Assembly: GCA_025200525.1 (NCBI GenBank)
Contig: CM045763.1
Coordinates: 92,225,944-92,289,943 of the forward strand
Origin: Camellia lanceoleosa
Taxonomy: Eukaryota; Streptophyta; Magnoliopsida; Ericales; Theaceae
Direction of reading: 5' to 3'
DNA length: 64,000 bases
In this document: in pieces, positions 25,501-36,240 of the stretch
Layout of the letters: the number at the start of each line of letters is the position of its first letter
Numbering within the stretch: position 1 is the stretch's first letter
The notes under the pieces: generated by a model
Seen by the model: only the letters and a program-made list of their open reading frames with translations
The model's database searches: none
What the model was told of the DNA's origin: nothing
Position numbers and translations under genes: made by a program

Positions 25501-26228
25501 TTTTGCTTACCCTTGTAGCCTTCTTCACAAAGGTTGTGGTTGATGCTTCCTTGAGCTCAAAATCTGTCAAGAACCTCCAAGAACACCTCTAGAACCTCGG
25601 GGCAAGGAGAGGGTGAAACACTAGGTGTTTTAGTACAATAGTGTGAACTAAACACCTAGTGTACTAAGAGAAAAAGAGAGATATGATATATGTATCTAAC
25701 TTAACCCTAAAAACCAGAGCTCCAGGCTCTAACAATGTCTAATGCTCAAAAATGCTAACCCTAAGTCAAGAGGAGAGCTTTCTCTTATAGGACTTGTAAT
25801 GACTTACAAGCTAAGCCAACAAGACTCATCCCTCTATACACGTGTATGGAGGGAAGCAAATGCTCAAAAGTCAGTTCAAAAATATCTCGTAAAGCAAGTG
25901 CACGGTCATTTGGGCAAATTGGTCATTTCGCCCAAAATAGTGCCGACCAAGCACTATATAGTGCCAGTGACAACTCTGACCACCGGTGGCCTCTAGCCCC
26001 AGCCGGTGGTGTGTAAGGATGCCTCACAAAGGAATCCCTGCCCTTCCTCAGCAAAACACAAGTCTTTGGTGCAAAACCAAACACAAACGGTCAAGTTCGG
26101 AGGTCCCTGGCGGGGCGCGCGTAGCCGAGAACTCCGGGAACTCCAAACGAACACAAACATGGATAATCACCGAGTGTTCCAACGGTGACGTCCAAGTCTT
26201 GAGGATGGTCAAAAATGGGGTGTCTACA
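22530..26228 (-). repeat. 5' LTR of element D (about 3.7 kb)
   Basis: This is the direct repeat of 7337-11064. It ends with GGGTGTCTACA at 26228, followed by the CACAC target copy at 26229-26233. It keeps the three hairpins (25200-25663) and the TATA-like word (25954-25961). Several CG-containing words of the other copy appear here as CA or TG, which fits decay of methylated cytosine. Confidence 0.87.
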
Positions 26229-28721
26229 CACACCCTTTGTTGCGCGCGATACACCATTAGAGCAGTTCTTCGACTTCTTAGTGCCTGCTTCAGAAGCGAT
26301 CCGCAGACATACTTTAGAGATGGCGCATGATGGAAACGTGAATGTGAGGGTGGATCCTCTGGGAGATGACGATGCAGAAGAATTAGCTGCACAATACAGG
26401 ACGGAGAGGGTGGGGGAACCAGCGATACGTTTCCATGGTTCCACCTTGGTGGCAGCTCCGACGCCGATCAGTGAAGCGGAGCCAGATCATTGGCACACAA
26501 AGGCGGACAAATCGACAATAACAGAGGCGGAGTTGGGGGTGATCCAGGAGAAGTACCAAATTTCGGCGGGGGTGGAGTTGTGGCTGCCAACGTCGACGGA
26601 AAGGCCGTCTGACGCCAGGCTAGGAGGGTTTTCCCTATACGAGGAGGCATTGAAGGGGGGGCTAAGGTTGCCACTGCCTTAAATAGTGGTGGATGTGCTC
26701 AACCACCTAGAAGTAGCCCCGGGCCAGCTGATGCCGAATGCCTGGAAGATCCTGATGGCCTATGCAAGTGCATGGCCAAAGGCAAACGGGGGGGAGTCGA
26801 TGGTGTTGGAGGAGTTCTTTGCTTGCTACAAGGCCTCCGGGCAACAGGAGACGTGGGTCACCCTGCAGGCAATTGTGGGGAAGGGGTTGGTGGCTGGTTT
26901 GCCTACGTCGATCAAGGAATGGCGGGTACGGTGGTTCTACGTTTCTGCCAGTGGGGGGCCTGGGGTGCGCACCATCTGGAAGGTGCCAATCAGGACGGTG
27001 GAGGTAAAATTGGGGCCCGCAGCAGGGAAAAGGGTGAAGAGGGTGAAAGAGTGGAGGAAGAAGGAGAAGGTGAGATGGGACGAGCTGGTGCAACCCTCTG
27101 CACTGTTTGAGGCAGGGCTGGGTTCTCAGCTGATCGGTGGGGATCTTGACCGAGCGAAGCTGGAGGCGAGGAGGGAGGCTCAGGAGGCTGAAGATCGGGC
27201 CCTTCTTGCCAAAGCCACCGTGTTCAAGAGGGCACAAGACGACCGACCTTCACAGCCGATGCGAAGGAGAGGATCAGGCCTCGCCCGAAGCCGTTGGGGG
27301 AGAAGGATTTAAGTAAGTTTGAACCACGAAAGCTCCCTGTGAATCCTGTGAAGGAGAAGGCCAGGGTTGGGGAGGAGGCGTTGAAAAGGAAGAGAAAGAA
27401 GAGAAGCGCCCCTGGAGAAGCTGCAGGGGAGCCTGGGCCCAAGAAGGTGAAGGAGGCCCCAGCTGTGGTGGAGACTTTTCTGGTGAAGGATACCCCAGAA
27501 GTAGCAAAGGTCATCCCAGCACTGGAGGCTGTGGAAGTTGCCCCAAAGAAGTGGCGTGGCGTGGCCAGGCCAAGTGGAGCAACAGACTCAAGGTCCCCGC
27601 TTCTGCGAGGAGGAGTGGGTGAACACCGCTTCTACCATGCTCATGCGGTGCCGGGAGGTGGAAGGAAGTGGGGCGGCCAGGCGGTGACCGTTTGTTGAAG
27701 ATTGCGGAGGGTTAGACTGCACGCACGCCAGATTCAATGAGGCCGACTCTTTGAGGGTTATGCTCACCAGATGGAGGTAATCTGGCAGGGCTCTCCTAAG
27801 GCGAGGAGCCAGCTCAAGGCGAGAAGGCCGAGGCACGCTGGAGAAGCTGAAGATGGAGAAGGCAAGTTGGACGAGTGCCCAGGCTGAGCTGCAAGCTGTC
27901 AAGCTAGAGCTGGAGGATACACGCCGTAGGGTTGTGTCACTCGAGTTCCAAATTGGCTGAAAGCAGAGAAATTGGAAGAGTCCCAACGAGCCTGTGCCAT
28001 TGCCAATGATCGGCATGAAGAGGCCATGAACAGCAACGAAGAGTTGGTGAAGCAGAAAGATGAGGCAGATGCTAAGGTGGAGGCTCTGCAAAAGGCGTTG
28101 GAGGATGAGCTGGCCAAGGTAGAGGGAGAGAGAGAGAGGCTTAGGAGGGAGTTGGAAGTAGAGGTGGAGAAGGCGAGGGCGGAGAAGGAGAGCCTAAGGA
28201 ATGAGGTGGAGGAGGAGAGGAGGAAGTTGATTGCTGAGGGGGAGGCTTGGAAGGGGGAGCTGGAGGCTGAGAGAGCCAAGGCTGCAGCTGAGAAGGAGGC
28301 CCTACAAAAAGAGCTCAACGAAGAGAAGGCAAAAGCGGCCTCGGAAAGGGCAGCCTACCCCGATCTTTATGTTGCAGCTGTTACTCAATTCAAAGGGTCT
28401 CCCGAGTTCCAGATGGCAATTGATGCTGCAGTTGCCAGCAGCTTAGCGAGGGAGGAGTCTGGGGGGGCTGGCCCATCACGGATGACGGCTGAAGGAAGAC
28501 CTGAATCTGAAGTCATAGAGAGCTTCCAACGATCAGACTTTTATAAGCATGAAATGGCAGAGTTACGGGGGACGTGGAAAATGTTCAAGCGCAAGGCGGA
28601 AGAGCTGTTCCCAGAGCTTGACTTCAGCAGGGTGATAATTGGGGAGAATGATGTGGCCCAGACCCCCCTAGACGAGGGCGTAGAAGAAGCAGACCTTATC
28701 TCCAGTGGAGAGGTGGAGTGA
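26229..28721 (+). pseudogene. Antisense extra ORF of element A (gypsy-associated Transposase_28-like)
   Basis: The + strand encodes a protein of the type often annotated as putative gypsy-type transposon protein (Transposase_28). A conserved N-terminal region (26540-27000) contains VELWLPTSTERPSDA, GGFSLYEEALKGGLRLPLP and NHLEVAPGQLMPNAWKIL. A basic linker follows, then a long glutamate- and lysine-rich coiled coil (27972-28360) and an acidic C-terminus ending at 28721. A TAA at 26680-26682 interrupts one frame, and the frame changes near 27250; a further break lies at 27700-27970. It lies downstream of pol on the opposite strand, the place and orientation reported for additional ORFs in Tat-type elements. 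Its upstream part was cut off by the insertion of D. Its function is unknown. Confidence 0.75.
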
Positions 28722-28830
28722 TCTGGAGGATAGGTGTACTTAGGAGTTTTTTTTTTTTTTTGTATACACATTTTTGTTTTGTTTTGTTTTTGAAGTATGG
28801 TAATAAATTGATGTACACATTTTGTAAATG

Positions 28831-28836
28831 AATAAA
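28831..28836 (+). terminator. Poly(A) signal for the antisense ORF of A
   Basis: AATAAA lies 110 bp after the stop of the + strand ORF, in a T-rich stretch with repeated TGT words, as expected for a plant 3' end. No transcript evidence is available. Confidence 0.45.
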
Positions 28837-28920
28837 ACTCTATTTATGTCTTGTAGTTAGCTGTATTCATTGGTGTGGTGGGTTTGAAATGGAGAGTGAA
28901 AAATTTGCCTTCATGACAGA

Positions 28921-29070
28921 ATGAACTTATGAACAACGAGTAGTGAACTTATGAAAAATTCAACTTGTAATGAAAATGGGTAATGAACTTGTGGAAAGAT
29001 TCAACTTATGAAAAATTCAGCTCGTAATAAAAATGAATAATGAACTTGTGGAAAAATTCAACTTCATGAC
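28921..29070. repeat. AACTTGTG-rich short tandem repeats
   Basis: TAATGAACTTGTGG recurs at 28981 and 29038 (57 bp apart), with looser copies around. The block is non-coding and fills the gap between the convergent ORF and pol of element A. The remainder of 28837-29400 shows nothing else. Confidence 0.55.
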
Positions 29071-29410
29071 AGAGTGAACTTGAGATAAGTGACCCAGGTG
29101 AACTTGAACTTGTGAGATTGGATTAATAAAATTGGACCGATGAATTAAAGAGGGTGAACTTGTGAATTTGAATTTGAATTTGAACTTGTTAAATTAAAAA
29201 TTCCATCATGCAGAGTAAGAGTAAACTAATAAAATTCCTTTATGCAGAGTGAGATTGGACTGGTGTAAAAATTCAATGAATGAGGGTAGGAAAGTGGGTT
29301 TTAATTTAACTAAGTGGAGATGCTGTAAATTTTTATGACCTGAACTTGTGACTAAGTGTTCTCCCAAGGCTATGCTAGTATTTGTTTCGCTGGGTCTTCT
29401 GATGTTCGAA

Positions 29411-29898
29411 AGTGCTCGGTCGGACGGAGGCTTTTGAAGATACTCGGTCTGGCCAAGGCTTTTGTAAGTGCTCGGGTGGGGCCGAGGCTTTTGAAAGTGC
29501 TCGGTCTGACCAAGGCTTTTGTAGGTGCTCAGGTCGGACTGAGGCTTTTGAAGGTGCTCGGTCTGGCCGAGGCTTGTGTAGGTGCTCAGATCGGACTGAG
29601 GCTTTTGAAAGTGCTCGGTCTAGCCGAGGCTTTTGTAGGTGCTCAGGTCGGACTGAGGCTTTTGAAGGTGCTCGGTCTGGCCGAGGCTTTTGTAAGTGCT
29701 CAGGTCGGACTGAGGCTTTTGAAAGTGCTCGGTCTGGCCGAGGCTTTGGTAGGTACTCAGGTCGGACTGAGGCTTTTGAAAGTGCTCGGTCTGGCCGAGG
29801 CTTTTGTAAGTGCTCAGGTCGGACTGAGGCTTTTGAAAGTGCTCGGTCTAGCCGAGGCTTTGGTAGGTGCTCAGGTCGGACTGAGGCTTTTGTAAGTG
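29411..29898. repeat. 57-bp minisatellite between pol and antisense ORF of A
   Basis: About eight units of 57 bp (CTCGGTCT at 29443, 29500, 29557, 29614 and so on) follow one another. Each unit is two related halves of about 28 bp, one with CTCGGTCTGGCCGAG and one with CTCAGGTCGGACTGAG, and each half can fold on a 5-bp stem. Because 57 is a multiple of three, the array reads open on both strands (19-residue peptide repeats). Length variation by whole units is expected. Confidence 0.92.
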
Positions 29899-30031
29899 GT
29901 GCTGCAAATGAAAGTTTCATGGAAGCGACAGTCAGACAATTGAATTATAGAAGGTTGGAACTCCATTCGACATTTGTATTATATTTTGCAAAAGGAAAAT
30001 ACAACAAGTTTGACAATACAAAAGTAAGGAT

Positions 30032-32264
30032 TCATTGATAGTAACGCTTCAAATGTTCAGCATTCCAAGGATGGGGAAGGTCTCGGCCGTCCATGTCTTG
30101 AAGTCGATAGGTGCCTGGTCGTGGTCGGGCTTTCACCACGTAGGGCCCCTCCCATTTGGCTGTCAATTTGCCATCGGTTGGATTCTTTGTGGCAAGAGTT
30201 GCTTCTCTCAGGGCAAGGTCGCCAGTAGAGAACTCCCGTGGTCAGACTCGGCGGTTGTAGTGTGCTCTCATTTTCTGCTGGTATGAAGCCAATCTGACTG
30301 CTGCAGTCTCTCTAAGCTCTTCGATGAGGTCCAGGTCTGCTCGACGGAGTTCTTCGGTTGCGGCGAGATCCGGATGTAAGATCCTGGGGGTGGGCAGACC
30401 GACTTCTACTGGAATGACCGCCTCAGCACCATAGGTTAAGCGCAAAGGGGTTTCCCCAGTAGGAGTCCGAGTGGTGGTTCGGTAAGCCCAGAGTACGTTT
30501 AGTAGCTCCTCAGCCCAGAGGCCTTTAGCAACTTCGAGCTTAGTTTTGATGATCTTAAGGAGAGAGCAGTTGGTGACCTCAACCTGGCCATTTGCTTGGG
30601 GATGGCTGGGGAAAGAGAAGCATGGTTGAATCTGGAGATCTGCACAAAATTTCCTGTATTTGGCGTTGTCGAACTGTTTACCGTTGTCGGAGATGATGGC
30701 CTGAGGGATGCCGAATCGGCAAACGATCGATTGCCAGATAAACTTGGTGGTGTTCCGCTCGGTGATAGTGGCGAGGGGTTCTGCTTCGACCCACTTGGTG
30801 AAGTAATCAATGGCAACAATCGCGAATTTGGTCTGGCCTCGCCGATGAATGGACCAATCAAGTCGATCCCCCATTTAGCGAACGGGTAAGGGCTGCAGAG
30901 GGTGATCAGCTCGGTGGGAGGAGCATGGGAAATGTTGGCAAAGCGTTGACACTTGTCACATTTGAGCACAAAATCAGTAGCATCTTGGTTGAGAGTCGGC
31001 CAGAAGTAGCCTGTACGGAGTATCTTGTGAGCAAGAGACCTGCCACCCGAATGATTGCCACAGATCCCTCCATGGATTTCTTGCATCACATAGGTTGCTT
31101 GGGCGGGGTTGAGGCATCGCAGGTATGGGTATGAAAGGCCACGCTTGTAAAGGACGCCGTCGACCAGGGTGTAGTTGGCCGACCGAGCTCTGACCTTGGC
31201 AGCCTGTTGTCGGTCATCTGGGAGCTCTCCAGTGGTCAAGAAGAGGAAGATGTCGGATGCCCAAGGGATGGGTTCCGTCTGGAGGAATTGCACCTTTGGT
31301 AGGTCGGGCGAGATAGCCTGATGGGCTAAGTATTCGAGGCGGACGCCATGGCTGAGGTCGGAATGGTCGGCAGAGGCAAGCTGGGCCATCTCATCTACTT
31401 TGGAGTTTTCCGCCCGAGGTATGTGTCTGATCTGGAAAGTATTAAAAAGGCGAACGAGGGGGAGTGCCATGTCCCTGTAAGCCCGCATGGTGTCATCCTT
31501 GGCGTCGAATCCCCCTGTGATCTGTCCGACGATGAGTTGGGAGTCACTGAACACACGGAGGTGGGTGACACCAATGTCTTTGGCCAGACGAAGTCCTGCT
31601 ATCAAAGCTTCGTATTCGGCCTCATTGTTGCTGGCCGCGAACAAGAGGCGGAGAACACATTTGAAGTAACCCCCTTCGAGGGATGTAAGGATGAGGCCAG
31701 CTCCACTTCCTTCCCTGCGAGACGAGCCGTCAACATTGAGTGTCCAACAATGAGGATCTTCAGGCTCTGGTGGAGTTGGTGGGGGTGGAGGGTTAGCGGT
31801 TGAAATTTGGATTGGTGAATTCCAAGATGAAGTCGACTCTGACTTGCCCTTGATTCTGTCCGGGCGATAAGAGATGTCGAATCTTAGTTCTCTTGACCAC
31901 TGCATTAGTCTTCTGAGAGCTCGTTTTGCATGATCTTCTTTAGGGGCTGGTCGGTGAGGACCACTATGGCATGAGCTTGGAAGTAGGAGCGGAGTCGTCT
32001 GGAGGCGGTGACCAAGGCCAGGGACAGCTTCTCTAATAGGGGGTAGTTCTGCTCCGCTCCCCTGAGAGCCCGACTGATGTAATAAACCGGCCGTTAGACT
32101 GAGTCGTCCTCTCGGATGAGGACTGCGCTGATTGCAATGCTGGATACTGCTAAGTAGAGGAAGAGGGGCTCACCCGTGATTGCCTGTGAGAGAAGGGGAG
32201 GATTGGCCATACACTATTTTAACTGTTGAAAGGCTTCTTCGGATTCAGTTGTCCATTCAAAAGT
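30032..32264 (-). pseudogene. RNase H and integrase part of pol, element A
   Basis: This is the C-terminal pol region. The first RNase H (about 31910-32264) is interrupted by stops. A second RNase H follows (31420-31760), with DGSSRREGSGAG, NNEAEYEALIAGLRLA and FSDSQLIVGQ; the doubled RNase H is a Tat-group trait. The integrase has its zinc-binding region near 30930-31060 (HGGICGNHSGGRS, CDKC). The catalytic core shows DYFTKWVEAEP, ISDNGKQFD and PQANGQVEV, and the frame changes near 30860. The GPY/F-type C-terminal domain (KWEGPYVV, PWNAEHLK) ends at a TGA at 30032. The product would insert the element's cDNA. This copy is dead. Confidence 0.9.
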
Positions 32265-33830
32265 CTACCGAAGGACTTTGAAGAATGGTAGGCACTTATC
32301 CGTGGCGCGGGAGATGAAACGGTTGAGGGCTGCCACTCTGCCGGTTAGTCTTTGAACCTCTTTAACGGTTTTGGGTGACTGCATCTCAATCAAGGCCTTG
32401 ATCTTCTTAGGGTTGGCTTCGATGCCGCACTGACTGACCATAAAACCCAGGAACTTGCCAGATCCTACGCCAAAGGCACACTTCTCTGGGTTGAGCGTCA
32501 TCTGATATTTGCGAAGGGTGGCAAAAGTCTCTCGTAGGTCGGTGAGGTGGTCAGCGGAGAGTTTGCTCTTAACTAGCATGTCATCCATATACACTTCCAT
32601 GTTCCGTCCGATCTGGTGGTAGAAGACTGCATTGACTAAACGTTGGTAGGTGGCCCCGGCATTCTTTAGTCCGAACGGCATGACACGGTAGTGGTAGGTG
32701 CCCCGGTCGGTGATGAAGGATGTGTGTTCCTGGTCAGATGAGTGCATCATGATTTGGTTGTACCCGGAGAAGGCGTCCATAAAGCTGAGCATTTGGTGAC
32801 CGGCCGTGGCGTCGACCAGCAGATCAATGCGGGAGAGGGGATAGCTATCTTTGGGGCAAGCTCGGTTTAAGTCGGAGTAGTCAACGCAGAGACGCCACTT
32901 GCTATTATTCTTGCGAACCAGAACCACATTGGACAGCCACTTAGGATAGTTCACATTTCGGATGAATTGAGCCTCGAGGAGCTTGTCAACCTCTACAGCT
33001 ATGAGATTGTTGCGTTTTGGATGGAAGATACGCTGCCTCTGTCGGTAAGGTCGGAAATGCGGTTCGATACTGAGGCGGTCAGTTATGAAGGAAAGGTCGA
33101 TGCCTGGCATGTCTGCATGAGTCCAGGCAAAGACGTCTCTGTGCTCGGTCAGGAGAGCGGTAAGGTCGGCCTTGGTCTGGGGAGGTAATTGACTGCCGAT
33201 TTTGGCAGTTTTGAGTGGGTTGGTAGGATCGATGTTAACTTCAACAAGTTCTTCCACAGGTTCGCCTCTAATCAGCTCGTCCTCATCCCGGACGTCAAGC
33301 CCTTCAATGATCATTGCCTCCTTAAGTTTAACTTCTTTGAGTGAGGCCACATAACATTCCCTGACTACGGTCTGTTCTCCCCTGACAGTTCCGACCCCGA
33401 GATCGGTAGGGAACTTGAGAGCAAGATGATAGGTGGATGTGATGGCCTGGAAGGCGTTGAGGGCAGTGCGGCCGAGGATGATGTTGTAAGCAGAGGGGCA
33501 GTCGACAACAAGGAAAGTAAACAACTTCGTGGTCTACCGTGGGTACTCCCCAATGGTGATGGGGAGATCAATGGAGCCGATAGAGGTCACCCGGTCGCCA
33601 GTGAAACCAACCAGAGGAGTTTGGAGTGGGGACAGGCTTTCTTCCCCGATCTTCAGTTGGCGGAAGCAGTTGAGGAAGATGATGTCCGACGAGCTGCCAT
33701 TGTCGATAAGAACTCGTCTGACCTTATAGTTGGAGAGAACAGTGGAGATGACAAGGGGATCGTCATGAGGATAACGGATGCCAAGACATGGGCCCGTGAA
33801 GGTGATGGGTTCTCCCACCGCTTGGGTTGT
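32265..33830 (-). pseudogene. Protease and reverse transcriptase part of pol, element A
   Basis: The aspartic protease (33534-33800) has the DNGSS variant of the active site, common in Tat-type elements, within RRVLIDNGSSSDI. After one in-frame stop at 33531-33533 the same frame continues through the linker (GIDLSFITDRL) into the reverse transcriptase. That domain shows [26 protein letters not shown] and the catalytic VYMDDMLVKS (about 32570-32600), then the connection domain (EANPKKIKAL). The frame stays open from 33524 to 32265. The family copies RNA into cDNA in cytoplasmic particles. Confidence 0.92.
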
Positions 33831-35485
33831 TTAGGGGTTGGTCTCTTGTGGCGATCGCCTTTGTTCGAGCCCCTGTCAGATTTTTCTAAGTTCGCCTCTG
33901 AGCCGAGGGGACGGTCCCCACGTGCAAGACCACCTGAAATAACTCTAATTTCGCCAACGGGTGGAGGTGGATTACCTTGAGGCTGAGGTGGTTGGGGTCG
34001 ATCGTCTTGGCCTATTGGTAAATTGGTCGGAGGGGTATGTCTGCGATTGTCTCTGTGGGGCTCGGTCCTTTGCCTCTGCTGAGGACGAGTGTTTGTGAAT
34101 CGACTTAGACGCCCCTGGCGAATGAGGGTCTCCACTTGATCCTTGAGGCTGATGCAATCGTCGGTGTTATGGCCATGGTCCTGATGGAAACGGCAATATT
34201 TGGACTGGTCTTTCCGATTGGAAGGGTTCCGTGGAGGGAGAGGCCACTTGAGGGGGTAGTCTCGCTGGATCTGGTTAAGGACATGTTCCATGGGAGAGTT
34301 GAGGGGTGTATATCGCTCGAACCGACAGGGGGGTCTTACTGGTGCTGACCGATCGGTGCGAAGAGGTCGGTTGGTATAGCGGGGTGTTTGGCTATGATAC
34401 TGGGTGTTGCTGGGTTCTTAGTCTTTTCTCTTTTCTCAGGGGGCCGGGTCTTTAGCTGGCGGGTCTTGCCGAGCGGCTAGTGAATCCTCGGCATTCATGT
34501 ATTTTTGGGCTTTGGAGAGTAAGGCTGCCATGGAGGTCGGGGGGTTCTTGGAGAGGGAGAAAAGGAAGTCAGAGGACCGTAGACCGGCCATGAAGGCTGT
34601 GAGGATGACCTTGTCGTCGTTTTCGGCAACTTGCAAGGCTTCGGTGTTGAAGTGAGTGACAAAGCTGCGCAGTGATTCCCCCTCGGTCTGACGGATGTTG
34701 AGTAGCTGGATGGCCGAGCGGCGTTGACGTTGGGCGCCGATGAAATGGCTCAAGAAAGAGTCACTGAGATGCTGGAAAGTGGAGACCGAGTCCGGTGGTA
34801 ATTGGCTAAACCACAGCCGAGCCGACCCCTTCAGAGTCACGGGAAAGGCTCAGCACATGATCTCGTCGGGGAAGGCATGAAGGATCATGAGGGTGCGGTA
34901 GGTCTCCAGATGGTCGATCGGGTCTGTCGTGCCATCGAAGGAGTCAATGGTAGGCATTTTGAACTTGGGGGGTAGGGGCTTGTCTCGGATGGAGGCGACA
35001 AACGGGGAGTTGGCTGTGGTGGAAGGCTTATGTTGGATATTCTGCATGACCCCTTGGAGTTGGAGTTTCATGGCTCGGAGTTCAGCGTCCCAAAGGGGAA
35101 TGTTGTCACCGCCAGAGGGAGACAGATGTTGGACGCTGCTGGCTTCTCCCTCGGGAGTTGGAGCTATGACTGATGGACGTGGGGATGGAGGAGGCGGATG
35201 TATATGTAGGTGAGGGGGTTGCAAGCCCTCCGAGTTGGGAGGATTGGGTTGTGGGACAATATGGCCTGGAGTTTGTTCTGGATGGGGTGGAATATCTGGG
35301 GGTGGGAGAGGAATAGGGAGGTTCCGTTGGAGTAGAGCATTGATTAAGGCCTGGTTTTGTTCAGCCATACGGTTGATGCTGTTGGTGAGTTCGATGAAGT
35401 ACTGTGGTGGGTTGTTTGGATTGGGAGGGTCGGTCTGGTGATCGGTAGCATTATGGTGGGAAGCCATGGATCTAGTCGTGACCAT
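33653..35485 (-). pseudogene. gag of element A
   Basis: The best start is the ATG at 35485 (MVTTRSMASHH), a typical gypsy gag opening about 100 bp inside the 5' LTR. The proline-rich N-terminus leads to the retrotransposon gag (capsid) domain at 34480-34860, with LKGSARLWFSQLP and LLNIRQTEGESLRSFV. A zinc-finger-like motif, CRFHQDHGHNTDDC, follows at about 34165-34205. Three in-frame stops lie between these domains (near 34847, at 34436 and near 34406); each could come from a single C-to-T change. The frame shifts before the protease. The product would form virus-like particles around the element's RNA. Confidence 0.88.
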
Positions 35486-35576
35486 ACACTTGTCGAGTGA
35501 GGTGAGAAGGTTATCGGAACAGGGTCTCCGGCGACAATGAACACAACTGGCGCACGGACAAACCGGTGTTTCCATA

Positions 35577-35586
35577 AACGGCGCCA
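35577..35586 (-). promoter_or_regulatory. Primer binding site of element A (tRNA-Asp type)
   Basis: Two bases inside the 5' LTR the minus strand reads TGGCGCCGTT, complementary to the 3' end of plant tRNA-Asp (GTC). The match covers ten bases and then stops, which is short but usual for old copies. Confidence 0.75.
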
Positions 35587-35588
35587 AC

Positions 35589-36153
35589 TGTTGATACAGT
35601 TCGACCAGGTGAATGGGCTAGACCGATCCAAGCTCCTCAGGCCCACTGGGTTACCTGCAAGTAAGTTCAACGGGGAACGGGGTAGTCCCCCGGCAAACCC
35701 TCCGGTGTGTGAATTAGAAAAGGTGATAGACCAAAAAATGTAGAGAGAGAGAGAGATAGAAAAACTTAACCTTCTTCCTGTCTTCAAGCCTTGCTTATAT
35801 CCTTTGGTAATCATTTCGCTGTCTCCGTCGTTCTGACCTCCCCGCCGAAAGTTTACGCCGTGGTTCGTCTTGTTCAGGGTGAGGGGATGCCATTCCTACC
35901 GAAAGTGGTGTTGTAATAAATCTTTGTGATGGCTGCATTAATGGTGATGTGCTGTGGCAATAACTTTGCAGATCTTTATCTACTGATGTGGCCTGTCCTG
36001 CATCTGCCACGTGTCCGAATATCATTGGCCTTCCCTGCCCAGTTGGCTTCCAGTGATGCTGGGCTTTATTGACAGGGTTATGCAATGGAGTTTAAATGGT
36101 GGGCCTGGGTTTGCTCATGGTGGGCTGCGGCCCTTGTGGGCCTATCCATGTCA
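35589..36153 (-). repeat. 5' LTR of element A
   Basis: This is the direct repeat of 6192-6756, with the same length, TGTTGATACAG at one end and CCATGTCA at the other. GTCAT follows at 36154-36158. Differences between the two LTRs are scattered and mostly transitions, with one denser patch at 35897-35925. Confidence 0.92.
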
Positions 36154-36240
36154 GTCATAGTATTTTAAAAATATATATATCATTTTATACATAAAATACA
36201 TATCTCATTCTTATTTCATCTTGCATTATCTTTTTATTTA

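Larger units (their letters stand above)
7337..26228 (-). mobile_element. Non-autonomous long-LTR gypsy-type element D nested in A
   Basis: Two direct copies of a roughly 3.7-kb sequence (7337-11064 and 22530-26228) bound the block, and CACAC is duplicated at 7332-7336 and 26229-26233. On the minus strand the right LTR ends with the family-typical terminus, the complement of GGGTGTCTACA. A gag remnant lies near the 5' LTR on the minus strand and a PMD pseudogene near the 3' LTR on the + strand. No reverse transcriptase, RNase H or integrase similarity is visible in the 3 kb between them, so the element must have borrowed enzymes from a relative. It inserted after A, into the region ahead of A's antisense ORF. 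Confidence 0.87.
6192..36153 (-). mobile_element. Tat-like Ty3/gypsy retrotransposon A (contains nested element D)
   Basis: Two 565-bp copies of the same LTR bound this block, and the target site GTCAT is perfectly duplicated at 6187-6191 and 36154-36158. The minus-strand order is 5' LTR (35589-36153), primer site, gag, protease, reverse transcriptase, RNase H, integrase, repeat array, antisense extra ORF, 3' LTR (6192-6756). Of the 30 kb, 18.9 kb is element D inserted at 7337, so A itself was about 11 kb. The integrase-last order, a second RNase H domain and the antisense ORF place it in the Tat-type group of plant gypsy elements. All coding parts carry stops or frameshifts. Confidence 0.9.

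Noticed and set aside
29356..30038. Repeat proteins of about 180-208 residues on both strands
   Set aside because: They are readings of the 57-bp minisatellite, whose period is a multiple of three; no start context or domain supports them.
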